From JAPPFW01 sp965200835 (lineage in GTDB: Bacteria > Actinomycetota > Acidimicrobiia > Spongiisociales > Spongiisociaceae): DNA of 64,000 nt. The notes under the pieces are model-generated. The model saw only the letters and a program-made list of their open reading frames with translations, ran no database searches and was not told where the DNA came from. Positions 8,551 to 16,375 of the stretch are shown piece by piece (the first letter of the stretch is position 1; each line of letters starts with the position of its first letter). Location of the stretch: the NCBI GenBank assembly GCA_965200835.1, contig OZ241390.1, forward strand, positions 2,771,420 to 2,835,419, read 5' to 3'. The translations under genes were made by a program, and so were the position numbers.

Positions 8551-8789
8551 ATAGACGCGCTGCCGACGCTTCTGATAGCCGCTCATATACGCACCAAGAA
8601 GCTACTCGGCTCCACCGGTCGCAGAGCCGGGTCCGGATCTACCAATAGATCGCCCGCCACGTCTGTCGGATATTCGAACATGCGTTCGTCATGAAAACAG
8701 TGATCTAGGACACACGAGGTTCATTACAAGGCTGGATTCGAATCGTTATCAGCTGTAAGCCTCACGGAGATTCGCTCCAGGAGCTGCTG

Positions 8790-9260
8790 CTACCGGACGA
8801 ACTCCCCTCCTTCCAACCAGGCTTCGTGACCTTCCTTGAGGGCCAGATCCGCCAGCTCGAGCCGCATTCCTCCCAGCGGGCCGGGCTCGAAGAAGGACAC
8901 GATGATGCTGCCATCAGGCCGGTAGATCGCCCCTTCCTCGGTCATCCCTTTGGCGCGGAGCTCTTCCCGCTTGGCTTCGCAGTCCGCCTCCCACACCCCG
9001 ACATGATGGATACCTGCCCCGTGCTTCAGGCTGTATAGGCCATCTCCCTGAGCTTCGATCAACTCGTAGTAGGGAGGACCGTCGATCGAATATGTGAGGT
9101 GAAGCGTCAGGTCCTGCACGACACCCCCATCATCGAAGTATTCGGTGTGCTGAAACACCCGGTCAGCGAACCGGACCCCCAGCACGTCGCCGAAGCGTTC
9201 GATAGCACTGTCGAGTTCCGGCACGAGGAGTCCGATGTGGAAGTATGGCGCCAGTGTCAT
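8790..9260 (-). CDS. VOC (glyoxalase/dioxygenase) family protein
   Basis: 156 residues with the paired beta-alpha-beta-beta-beta modules of the vicinal-oxygen-chelate fold. Possible metal ligands are His in PYFHIGLLVP, His in GIHHVGVW and Glu near GGMRLELAD. Members isomerise, ring-open or epimerise small oxygenated substrates. The start at 9260 is preceded by AGGAGAAGG. It is divergent from a D-2-hydroxyacid dehydrogenase gene. Specific substrate unknown. Confidence 0.85.
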   Translation of the reverse strand: MTLAPYFHIGLLVPELDSAIERFGDVLGVRFADRVFQHTEYFDDGGVVQDLTLHLTYSIDGPPYYELIEAQGDGLYSLKHGAGIHHVGVWEADCEAKREELRAKGMTEEGAIYRPDGSIIVSFFEPGPLGGMRLELADLALKEGHEAWLEGGEFVR

Positions 9261-9399
9261 GCTGTCCTTCTCCTGGGTGCTCGGCTTCTACTCTACGTCC
9301 TAGCCGAGTGCTGGGTCGGCGTAGGGTGCGAGAGGGTTCGCCAGAGGCACGGGACCGTCCATGCACCGCATGTGAGACGCAGCGAGAGGGTTCAGGAAC

Positions 9400-10347
9400 A
9401 TGAAGGTCATCTACCACCATACGGCCGGGCCGTGGTTGCGGGAGCGGCTGCGTGCCGTGGTCGGCGAGGCCGGCTTGCACGTAGCAACAGTGGCCCCCGA
9501 TGATCATCCCAGTCTGGGCGTGGCACTGGCCGATGCTGAGGTGGTGTGGCACGTCCTCGAACCCATGACCGCCGCCCTAATCGACTCCGCACCACACCTG
9601 AGGCTGGTGCAGAAGATCGGCGTGGGCGTGAACACCATAGACGTGGCAGCTGCTACAGCCCGGAACATCGCGGTGTGCAACATGCCGGGGACCAACAGCC
9701 GGGCGGTCGCTGAGATGACCCTGACCCTGATGCTCGCTTGCCTGCGGCGCCTGGCCTGGTTTCACGGGCGCACCCGGGCCGGGAAGGGATGGGACATCCC
9801 GCCCGAAGTCCCGGAGGGATGCCTGGAGATCGCGGGTCGGACGGTTGGTCTGGTCGGCTACGGCAGCATTCCCAGGGTTCTGGCGCCCATCCTGGCTGCT
9901 CTGGGCGCCAGAGTCATCTATACCGCAACCTCACCCAAGCCTGACGCCACAGCTGAGTGGAGGGATCTGCGAAGTCTGCTTCGCGAGTCGGACATCGTAT
10001 CCCTCCACGTTCCTCTTACCGAGGACACCGCCGGGATGCTCGACCGGCAGATGCTGGCGTCGATGAAGCCAGGTGCCATCCTGGTCAACACCGCCCGGGG
10101 GGAGGTGGTCGACCAAGCGGCGCTGGTCGAGGCACTCGAGTCGAGAAGGCTGGCGGCGGCCGGTCTCGATGTGTTCGCCGATGAGCCTGCCGACCCCAGC
10201 GATCCGATCTTGGGTCTCGACAACACTGTATTGGCTCCGCACGTGGCCTGGCAGACCAGAGAGACCCTGGAGAGAAGCCTGGATGTGGCGGTGGAGAATT
10301 GTCGCCGGCTACGAGCAGGCGAGCCCTTGCTGCACCAGGTCAACTGA
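9400..10347 (+). CDS. D-2-hydroxyacid dehydrogenase (SerA/GhrB-like)
   Basis: 315 residues; NAD(P)-dependent interconversion of a 2-oxoacid and a D-2-hydroxyacid. The N- and C-terminal substrate-domain segments flank a Rossmann domain with the variant nucleotide motif VGLVGYGSIPRVLA (GxGxxx, with Ile-Pro in place of the usual Gly). Catalytic Arg is in NTARGEVVD, catalytic Glu in DVFADEP, and the His in LAPHVAWQT. Not serA proper, because the ACT/ASB regulatory domains are absent. It stands alone, so the physiological substrate is open. Confidence 0.9.
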   Translation: MKVIYHHTAGPWLRERLRAVVGEAGLHVATVAPDDHPSLGVALADAEVVWHVLEPMTAALIDSAPHLRLVQKIGVGVNTIDVAAATARNIAVCNMPGTNSRAVAEMTLTLMLACLRRLAWFHGRTRAGKGWDIPPEVPEGCLEIAGRTVGLVGYGSIPRVLAPILAALGARVIYTATSPKPDATAEWRDLRSLLRESDIVSLHVPLTEDTAGMLDRQMLASMKPGAILVNTARGEVVDQAALVEALESRRLAAAGLDVFADEPADPSDPILGLDNTVLAPHVAWQTRETLERSLDVAVENCRRLRAGEPLLHQVN

Positions 10348-10376
10348 CTAGCCGCCAGCCTTCCGGTGACTCCCCG

Positions 10377-11033
10377 CTAGAGAGTCTGGCTGCTGGGTGC
10401 GACCAGCACACCCCGGGCGGCCCGGCTCTCGATCTCCCGCAGGGCTGCCCTAACCTCCAAGGCGCGGGTCAGAAGCAGGCCCACTGCCGCATCATGGGAG
10501 GTTCGGCACCCGAAACGTACCCGATCGCTGGTCTCGGGAACCGCTTCCATACCGCCCAACCGCACCAGACCCAAGGCGGCGACCGCGGCCCGGCGATCGT
10601 GGCCGCCAGTTAGCCCGACGGTTCCGATCAGATATTCGCCGTCGCCGAGACTCTTCACCCGGATAGTCGTCTTCTTGCGCTTGTCGAAAACCTCGAGTGG
10701 CCTGGCTGCTAGGGAGTCGCCGGTAGCGAGCTTGGTCGCCTCGAGGAAGATCCGCCGGCAAGCGATCCGGTGACATTTCCCGCACGGGAACCGCAGCTTC
10801 GTAGCGTTGTTCGGGTCGACCTCCATGCCGCCAAGTACTCCCATAGCCCTCGCAACAAAGCGAGTCCGGGTAGCCGCGCCCGGGCGCGAGCTATAGGTGT
10901 GGATTAGGAACGTGTGGCCGTCTGCGTCGACCTGCTCGTAGAGGCCCAGGGTTAGGTCATCGCAATGCCTGTCCATCGACACCAGCTCGATACGCCGGCT
11001 GATCGGCCGCAAGCGTCGGGTGCGAAGGGTCAT
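10377..11033 (-). CDS. Unrecognised duplicated-domain protein coupled to gamma-carbonic anhydrase
   Basis: 218 residues, translation start ATG at 11033, overlapping the stop of the gamma-carbonic anhydrase gene by four bases. I do not recognise the family. The protein contains an internal duplication: ARAMGVLGGMEV...LRFPCGKCHRIA in the first half aligns with ALGLVRLGGMEA...VRFGCRTSHDAA in the second. The first copy keeps a CxxCH pair that could bind metal; the second has Cys/Ser-His. There is no signal peptide or membrane segment. The tight coupling suggests a linked role with the hexapeptide enzyme. Confidence 0.75.
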   Translation of the reverse strand: MTLRTRRLRPISRRIELVSMDRHCDDLTLGLYEQVDADGHTFLIHTYSSRPGAATRTRFVARAMGVLGGMEVDPNNATKLRFPCGKCHRIACRRIFLEATKLATGDSLAARPLEVFDKRKKTTIRVKSLGDGEYLIGTVGLTGGHDRRAAVAALGLVRLGGMEAVPETSDRVRFGCRTSHDAAVGLLLTRALEVRAALREIESRAARGVLVAPSSQTL

Positions 11034-11548
11034 GAAGTCAAGGGCCGGTAGGTGGTGGCGATACGCTGGTAGGCCTCCACACCGTGGCGCTGGCGCTCGA
11101 TCTCGATCTCGGTCAGCTCCCTCACCGGCTTGGCGGGAATACCCATCGCCAGCGTCCAGGGCGGGATGCTCCGGCCTTCGGGAAGCAATGCACCGGAAGC
11201 CAGCCAGGCGCCATCGCCTAGGGATGATCCGTTGAGCGCAAGGGAGCCGATCCCGACCAGACAGTGGTTGCCGATGGTGGCGCCGTGCAGCACCGCGCTG
11301 TGCCCCACCGTCGCATGATCGCCGACGATGCAGGGGAATCCTTCGTCCACATGCATCACCACGTTGTCCTGGATGTTGGAGTAACAACCGACCTCGGCCC
11401 GATCGAACTCGGCCCGAATTACCACCCCGAACATGACCACCGCCTCGGCGCGGATCACCGCGTCGCCGTACACATGTGCGCCGGGGGCAATGAACGCCCT
11501 CCGGTGGATGGTCGGGCTACCCATCGGCAAGGGATCAGTCCGGTACAA
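11030..11548 (-). CDS. Gamma-carbonic-anhydrase-like hexapeptide-repeat protein
   Basis: 172 residues of left-handed beta-helix repeats of the gamma-CA/YrdA/PaaY family. Three metal-ligand His positions fit: one in NVVMHVDEGFP and two in TVGHSAVLHGATIGNH. Family members hydrate CO2 or act as metal-dependent hydrolases or acyltransferase relatives; activity varies. The start is the TTG at 11548, supported by GGAGAAG seven bases upstream; the sequence around it shows no better start. It forms a two-gene unit with the unrecognised 218-residue protein. Confidence 0.88.
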   Translation of the reverse strand: MYRTDPLPMGSPTIHRRAFIAPGAHVYGDAVIRAEAVVMFGVVIRAEFDRAEVGCYSNIQDNVVMHVDEGFPCIVGDHATVGHSAVLHGATIGNHCLVGIGSLALNGSSLGDGAWLASGALLPEGRSIPPWTLAMGIPAKPVRELTEIEIERQRHGVEAYQRIATTYRPLTS

Positions 11549-11848
11549 GGTACTTCTCCGTTCGCGTGCGTCGAGAGCACTGTATCACCGGCCCTGAGTG
11601 ACAGATCGGCCGTCCTACCCGGCCGTTGGCAATGTTTCGGCTGCCCTTAAGGCTCCGTGAGGGCAGGTTGGTACCGGATCGGCAGCTCACCTGCATTGGC
11701 GGGAGGGAACCATCATGATGCGGTTCAGGAACAGGGTACGACTTCGACCGAGCGATCTGGGTCTACCAGCCGGGAGTCGAGCACCTCGCGGTCATCGTCA
11801 CGTCGGATACCGATAGCGGTAGCAGCGAGGTGTCGGGTCTGTTCTGAT
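11549..11848. other. Intergenic interval with a possible + strand gene remnant
   Basis: No complete gene. At about 11723-11847 a + strand frame reads YDFDRAIWVYQPGVEHLA...SEVSGLF and stops seven bases before a hairpin, which looks like the 3' end of a decayed gene. Its only plausible start (ATG pair near 11714 after GGGAGGG) is in another frame. Weakly supported. Confidence 0.3.
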
Positions 11849-12676
11849 TCACCCACCCTCCAATCGTGGAGGGTCGGTTGTGGGCCGGCGTGTGGGTTTG
11901 TTCGCCTTCTGTGGAGCTGATGGCTCCGAAGGCTGAGTGGAGGCGCTGCTGCTCGTCCGACGGGTGGATCCCGGGACTGGCATCTCATTCATCTCAAGCA
12001 GTTTGTCTCGAAGCACGAGACCGAGGACCTCACGGGTCAACAGGATCGGCATATCTTCTTCGTAACTGACCTTCCGCATAAGTCGAGACAGTTCGGCTCT
12101 GCCGGCGCGGTCGTCAGCGAGGTCCGCGATCTCCCACTCCTCCATCGATCGGACCGTCTCCCCAAGTCCGTCGGCTTCCTGGCTGGCCCACTCGTGCGCT
12201 CCGATAGCCCTGGCGACGCTGACCCCGTAGTCGGTCAGCCGCAAGGGGCTGGCCGACTCCGCCGCTTTGTTCTTTGCCGGGGAGTCCCGCACGAATGCCT
12301 TCAAACTGCCGATGTCTGCTTCGACCTTCCGCTCCCACTTCTCTCTCACCTTGGACTCTTCTCGGGCGTCATGCATGAATGTCTTGATCGTGGCAATGTC
12401 CGAGTTGATACTGACAATGTCCGAGTTGATACTGGCAATGTCCGAGGAGACCTTCCGCTCTCGCTCGTCTCTCTCCTTGGACTCTTCTCCGGCGTCATGC
12501 ATGAATGTCTTGATAGTGGCGAGATCCGTGGCGACCCCACCTTCCCGCTTCCCTCTGCTCTCTGCTCTGCGTTCGCGGGTCGCGATCACCCCAGCGACGG
12601 CGACGATCGCCAGCAAGAGCGTGCCAAGCGATGCGTAACGCAACAGCCAATCGAGTACTCCGCCAGCGGCGCCCAT
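11849..12676 (-). CDS. Membrane-anchored coiled-coil protein with internal repeats
   Basis: 275 residues with an excellent GGAAGGAGG before the ATG at 12676. One N-terminal membrane helix (TLLLAIVAVAGVIA) is followed by a long charged coiled coil with two copies of DLATIKTFMHDA/ DIATIKTFMHDA and three seven-residue units of the SINSDI type. A globular acidic/hydrophobic region (about 145-240) precedes a proline/threonine-rich tail. Family not recognised. It resembles the 62.06-62.47 kb protein in plan (anchor plus short-repeat coil) but not in sequence. The C-terminal codons overlap a hairpin that may terminate transcription. Confidence 0.7.
   Translation of the reverse strand: MGAAGGVLDWLLRYASLGTLLLAIVAVAGVIATRERRAESRGKREGGVATDLATIKTFMHDAGEESKERDERERKVSSDIASINSDIVSINSDIATIKTFMHDAREESKVREKWERKVEADIGSLKAFVRDSPAKNKAAESASPLRLTDYGVSVARAIGAHEWASQEADGLGETVRSMEEWEIADLADDRAGRAELSRLMRKVSYEEDMPILLTREVLGLVLRDKLLEMNEMPVPGSTRRTSSSASTQPSEPSAPQKANKPTRRPTTDPPRLEGG
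11855..11874 (-). terminator. Hairpin at the 3' end of the coiled-coil gene
   Basis: ACCCTCCA and TGGAGGGT pair perfectly (8 bp) around the loop ATCG. It overlaps the last codons of the minus-strand gene and lies just beyond the possible + strand remnant, so it could act in both directions. No long T-run. Confidence 0.5.
12349..12520 (-). repeat. Internal duplications in the coiled-coil gene
   Basis: 46 bases at 12349-12394 recur at 12475-12520 with two mismatches, spaced by 126 bases (42 codons). Between them a 21-base unit (CAATGTCCGAGTTGATACT core) is repeated. All periods are multiples of three, so gains and losses stay in frame. Confidence 0.85.
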
Positions 12677-12898
12677 CCAGTGCCTCCTTCCTTGGACACG
12701 ACCACCATACCACGATCTGCTCTACCATACTGTAGATATTGGTCGATATCGTAAAAGAATGCCTATCTGGCATCCGAGAGAAACCAGATCATCAGGATTC
12801 ATGATCGAGAAGCCCCTCAAGACGTGGCGTCGGACGCCTCGGGTGATTGGGCCGGAGACGCGCTCTCTCGCAGCTCAGCGCACTCCGGGTGAAACAGG

Positions 12899-12983
12899 TG
12901 TCGGAGAGAGGACTCGAACCTCCACGCCCTTCTAGGGCACTAGGCCCTCAACCTAGCGCGTCTACCAATTCCGCCACTCCGAC
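12899..12983 (-). tRNA. tRNA-Leu (anticodon GAG)
   Basis: Class II tRNA: acceptor stem GTCGGAG/CTCCGAC with discriminator A, D arm GGCGGAATTGGTAGACGC, anticodon stem CTAGG/CCTAG with loop TTGAGGC, long variable arm with stem GCCC/GGGC, and T arm GGTTCGAGTCC. The 3' CCA is not encoded (CCT follows). Confidence 0.97.
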
Positions 12984-13022
12984 GGGCGATGCCCGAGTAT
13001 ACCCCCGCGCCCGGCACTCTCC

Positions 13023-13652
13023 TCAGTCGATGCCCAGGGCGCTGATCCGTTCCAGGATCCCTTGCCGCTCCGCCCCGATGGTGGTGCTATCCCCATGGCC
13101 GGTGTGGACGATGGTCTCGTCCGGAAAGGTCAGCAGCAGGTCGCGGATACTCCGCAGGATGGTCGGCCGGTCACTGAAGCTGCGACCGGTCGCGCCCGGA
13201 CCTCCGTTGAACAGAGTGTCCCCGGCGAACAGCAGGCCACTTGCCTCATCTCGGAAGCAGCAGGATCCCGGCGAGTGGCCGGGAGTGTGGACCACCGCCA
13301 GTTCGTGACCGGCCGCCTTGAGTCCCTGTCCGTGCGCCAGGTCCCGGTCGGGTTCGGTGTCCGGGTAGACCATGTCCCACAACATCCGGTCGTCGGGGTG
13401 CAGCATGATGGGAGCATCGACCGCCTCCCGTAGCGCCACCGCCGAGTCGATGTGGTCGTTGTGGCCGTGGGTAAGCAGGATCGCTTCCACCCGCCGTCCG
13501 GCCACCGCCTCCACGATCGGGGCGTGATCATGTCCTGCGTCCATCACCAGCACCTCGCGATCGTTCCCGATCAACCAAATGTTGTTGGTGACCCCCCACT
13601 CGCCCCCGTCGAGCCGGAAGAATCCCTCCGTCGTTACCAGTTCCAGCGGCAT
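13023..13652 (-). CDS. MBL-fold hydrolase partnered with mscR
   Basis: 209 residues of the metallo-beta-lactamase fold with the dinuclear metal motif THGHNDH, the later His in VHTPGHSPGS and Asp in LFAGDTLF. In actinobacteria an MBL hydrolase commonly follows the mycothiol-dependent formaldehyde dehydrogenase and is thought to hydrolyse the resulting S-formylmycothiol. Here its ATG lies six bases after the mscR stop, so the same role is inferred. A general glyoxalase-II-like thioesterase is the alternative. Confidence 0.87.
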   Translation of the reverse strand: MPLELVTTEGFFRLDGGEWGVTNNIWLIGNDREVLVMDAGHDHAPIVEAVAGRRVEAILLTHGHNDHIDSAVALREAVDAPIMLHPDDRMLWDMVYPDTEPDRDLAHGQGLKAAGHELAVVHTPGHSPGSCCFRDEASGLLFAGDTLFNGGPGATGRSFSDRPTILRSIRDLLLTFPDETIVHTGHGDSTTIGAERQGILERISALGID

Positions 13653-13658
13653 GGCCGG

Positions 13659-14744
13659 TCAGATGACTACGACGGAACGCAGCACCTCACCCCGTTCCAT
13701 CTTGTGGAAGGCGTCCTCCACGTCGCCCAGGCCGATGGTCTCCGAGACGAACCGGTCCAGGTCCAGGCGTCCCTGGAGATAGAGGTCGATCAGCATCGGG
13801 AAGTCGCGCGACGGCAGGCAGTCGCCATACCAGCTGGACTTGAGCGCTCCACCCCGGCCGAACACTTCGAGGAAGGGAAGCTCAATCGTCATGTCGGGGG
13901 TCGGAACCCCTACTAGCACCACGGTCCCGGCCAGGTCACGGGCCTCGAAAGCCTGGCGATACACATGGGGAAGGCCGATCGCCTCGATCGCCACGTCCAC
14001 GCCGTTCCCGCCGGTCAGGCTCTTGATCTTCGCCACCGGGTCTTCGTCGTTCGAGTTGACCGTGTGGGTGGCACCGAACTCGGTAGCCCACTCCAGCTTG
14101 CGGTCGTCGATGTCGACCCCGATGATGGTGGTGGCTCCGGCCAGCTTGGCGCCGACGATCGCCCCGTCGCCCACGCCACCGCATCCGAAAACGGCCACAC
14201 TGTCTCCGCGACCCACTCCCCCGGTATTGACCGCCGCGCCGATGCCGGCCATCACCCCGCATCCCAGCAGGCCGGCTACCTCGGCGGAGGCGGCCGGATC
14301 GACCTTTGTGCACTGGCCGGCTGCTACCAGGGTCGCCTCAGCGAAGGCACCGATGCCGAGGGCGGGTGACAGCTCGGTGCCATCCTCGAGGGTCATCTTC
14401 TGGGCGGCGTTGTGGGTGTTGAAGCAGATGTTGGGCCTGCCCTTCAGGCACGAGCGACACTGCCCACAAACCGCTCTCCAGTTGAGGATCACGAAGTCAC
14501 CCGGAGCCACCTCGGTCACCCCTGGGCCTACTTGGTCCACCACCCCAGCGGCTTCGTGGCCGAGGAAAAAGGGGAAGTCGTTGCTGATGCCCCCTTCCCG
14601 GTAGTGGAGATCTGTGTGGCAGACTCCGCAGGCCTGGATGGCTACCACCGCCTCGCCAGGTCCGGGATCGGGGATGACGATGTTCTGCATGGTGACCGGT
14701 TCGCGTTCCGCCATCGACGCCACACCTTGCACGGTCCGCGGCAT
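13659..14744 (-). CDS. mscR: S-(hydroxymethyl)mycothiol dehydrogenase
   Basis: 361-residue zinc-dependent alcohol dehydrogenase that oxidises the formaldehyde-mycothiol adduct with NAD. Catalytic zinc site: CGVCHTD, GHEAAG and the later Cys in GLLGCGVMAG. Structural zinc Cys cluster: CGQCRSCLKGRPNIC. Nucleotide motif: VAVFGCGGVGDGA. The N-terminus PRTVQGV is typical of MscR/AdhE2. The start has GGAGAAGG immediately upstream. Its presence implies mycothiol as the cell's thiol, hence an actinobacterium, and formaldehyde as a routine metabolite. Confidence 0.93.
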   Translation of the reverse strand: MPRTVQGVASMAEREPVTMQNIVIPDPGPGEAVVAIQACGVCHTDLHYREGGISNDFPFFLGHEAAGVVDQVGPGVTEVAPGDFVILNWRAVCGQCRSCLKGRPNICFNTHNAAQKMTLEDGTELSPALGIGAFAEATLVAAGQCTKVDPAASAEVAGLLGCGVMAGIGAAVNTGGVGRGDSVAVFGCGGVGDGAIVGAKLAGATTIIGVDIDDRKLEWATEFGATHTVNSNDEDPVAKIKSLTGGNGVDVAIEAIGLPHVYRQAFEARDLAGTVVLVGVPTPDMTIELPFLEVFGRGGALKSSWYGDCLPSRDFPMLIDLYLQGRLDLDRFVSETIGLGDVEDAFHKMERGEVLRSVVVI

Positions 14745-14953
14745 TGTCCTTCTCCTGTCGTCGCCAGCCGTATGATCCGCCGGCAGGTTCGCTCGGCGGC
14801 CCTCGGAAAAAGCCTACCCGCTAGGTGCTTTCTGCGAAGGCTATGTGCGCATCACAGTGGCCGCAGCCCGGCGGTCGACCAGGCATTATCGACAGCAGCG
14901 GGGCGTCGAAATGCGAGCTGGATCGGACTGTCGGGACCGGATAGAGGGTTCGG

Positions 14954-15193
14954 TCAGCGTCCGAGCAACACCACTAGGGAGACGGTGGTGAGCGCGAACA
15001 TGACCGCCACCGCTACGGTCAACCGGTCGAGGTTACGTTCCGCCAAGGTGGATCCACCCAGGCCGCCCGCTTGCATACCGCCCCCGAACATGTCACCGAG
15101 GCCACCCTTCCCGGAATGCAGCAGGATAAGGAACACCAGAGCTACGGACATCAGGAGATGGAGGATGATGAGTATGGCGGTCGCGATAGCCAC
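14954..15193 (-). CDS. secG: Preprotein translocase subunit SecG
   Basis: 79 residues with two membrane helices (LIILHLLMSVALVFLILL and TVAVAVMFALTTVSLVVLL) joined by the conserved Gly-rich loop HSGKGGLGDMFGGG, which identifies SecG. It stabilises the SecYEG channel. The start is the GTG at 15193, preceded by GGAAGGGG. In many actinobacteria secG directly follows tpiA; here tpiA/gpmA lie 27 kb away in the same orientation, separated by the catabolic island. Confidence 0.93.
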   Translation of the reverse strand: MAIATAILIILHLLMSVALVFLILLHSGKGGLGDMFGGGMQAGGLGGSTLAERNLDRLTVAVAVMFALTTVSLVVLLGR

Positions 15194-15310
15194 GCCTGTT
15201 CCCCTTCCGGGCCGTTCGTCGGGGGAAGTATGGCAGGTCGGACATCTTGATCCAACTGAGTACGGGTTGCCAGGCCCGGTAGCCTTCCGGATGTTCGACG
15301 GAGGGTAGGC

Positions 15311-16306
15311 GTGCGAGCTGTCGTGACCATCGGGCCAGGGGTGCTCGAGCTGGGAGAGGTCGAGGTTGCCCGAAGGAGCGATACAGCCAGGCTGCGTCTG
15401 GATAGGGCCGGGATCTGTGGGACGGACCTCAAGATTCTCGAGGGTGCGACCGGGATCGACTATCCACGCGTACTCGGGCATGAGATGGTGGCGACGGTGG
15501 TGGACTCCTCCCGCGGCGGGCGGATTCCTTGCGGGGCGAGGGTGCTGGTGAATCCTGGGATCCACTGCGGTGACTGCTACCTGTGCCAGCGGGACCGACC
15601 CCACCTGTGCCGCCGGGGCGGATTGTTGGGAAGGGACTTGGATGGGGTATTCGCCCATTCCGTGGACCTGCCCGAACGTTTCCTTCACCTGATTCCGGAC
15701 GGGATCGGGACCGATGAGGCAGGGCTGTTGCAGGTGTTGGGAACGGTCGTTCATGCTCAGCGGCACGTGTCCATGCCGCGGGGTGACCTGGCGGTGGTCA
15801 TCGGTCTGGGAGTATCCGGTCTACTGCACTTGCAGCTGCTGGGACGGAGCGGCGACCGGGTGATCGGTATTTCCCGGTCTCCCTGGAAGCTGGCCCTGGC
15901 TCGCGAGCTGGGCGCCTACGCAACAGCCCTCCCCGAGGAAGCGGCCTCGCTGGTCGAAGAAGCGTCCGGGGGACGGGGTGCCGACCTGGTGGTGGAAGCG
16001 GTGGGAAAGGTGGCCACCGTGTCCCAAGCGATCGAACTGTGCGGATGGGGCGGAGAAGTGATCGTCTACGGCACGGTGACGGATGCCGGGACCATCCCCT
16101 TCTACCAGCTCTACTTCAAGGAGATCACCCTGCACAGCCCAAGAGCTGCTCGCCCTAGCGACTATGACGCCGCCATCGCGCTGGCCGCGGCCGGCCAGGT
16201 CGAATTGGGCCGCCTGGTCACGGCCCGCTATCCCTTGCACCAGGCCGCCAAAGCATTCGAGGCGGCTGGGACCGGGGAGCAGCTCAAAGTCCTGCTCACC
16301 CGGTGA
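15311..16306 (+). CDS. Zinc-dependent alcohol/polyol dehydrogenase (MDR family)
   Basis: 331 residues: GroES-like domain with the catalytic-zinc motif GICGTD, GHEMVA, and the structural Cys set CGDCYLCQRDRPHLC, then a Rossmann domain with VVIGLGVSGLLHLQLLG. It resembles threonine/sorbitol dehydrogenases, which oxidise secondary alcohols with NAD(P). The start is GTG at 15311 behind GGAGGGTAGGC. A hairpin directly follows the stop, so it may be transcribed apart from the M24 gene downstream. Substrate not deducible. Confidence 0.88.
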   Translation: MRAVVTIGPGVLELGEVEVARRSDTARLRLDRAGICGTDLKILEGATGIDYPRVLGHEMVATVVDSSRGGRIPCGARVLVNPGIHCGDCYLCQRDRPHLCRRGGLLGRDLDGVFAHSVDLPERFLHLIPDGIGTDEAGLLQVLGTVVHAQRHVSMPRGDLAVVIGLGVSGLLHLQLLGRSGDRVIGISRSPWKLALARELGAYATALPEEAASLVEEASGGRGADLVVEAVGKVATVSQAIELCGWGGEVIVYGTVTDAGTIPFYQLYFKEITLHSPRAARPSDYDAAIALAAAGQVELGRLVTARYPLHQAAKAFEAAGTGEQLKVLLTR

Positions 16307-16330
16307 CACCCTTCATCCTCGAGAAGGGTG
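16307..16330 (+). terminator. Hairpin directly after the alcohol dehydrogenase stop
   Basis: CACCCTTC pairs perfectly with GAAGGGTG (8 bp) around ATCCTCGA, starting on the base after the TGA. No T-tract follows, as is common for GC-rich actinobacterial terminators. Confidence 0.55.
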
Positions 16331-16375
16331 AAGCCTGCCCGGTTAGTATCTGGCCCCAGTCGAGCAGGGAAGGAC

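Noticed and set aside
12847..13308. Plus-strand open frame over the tRNA and MBL gene
   Set aside because: It overlaps tRNA-Leu and is antisense to a well-supported MBL hydrolase.
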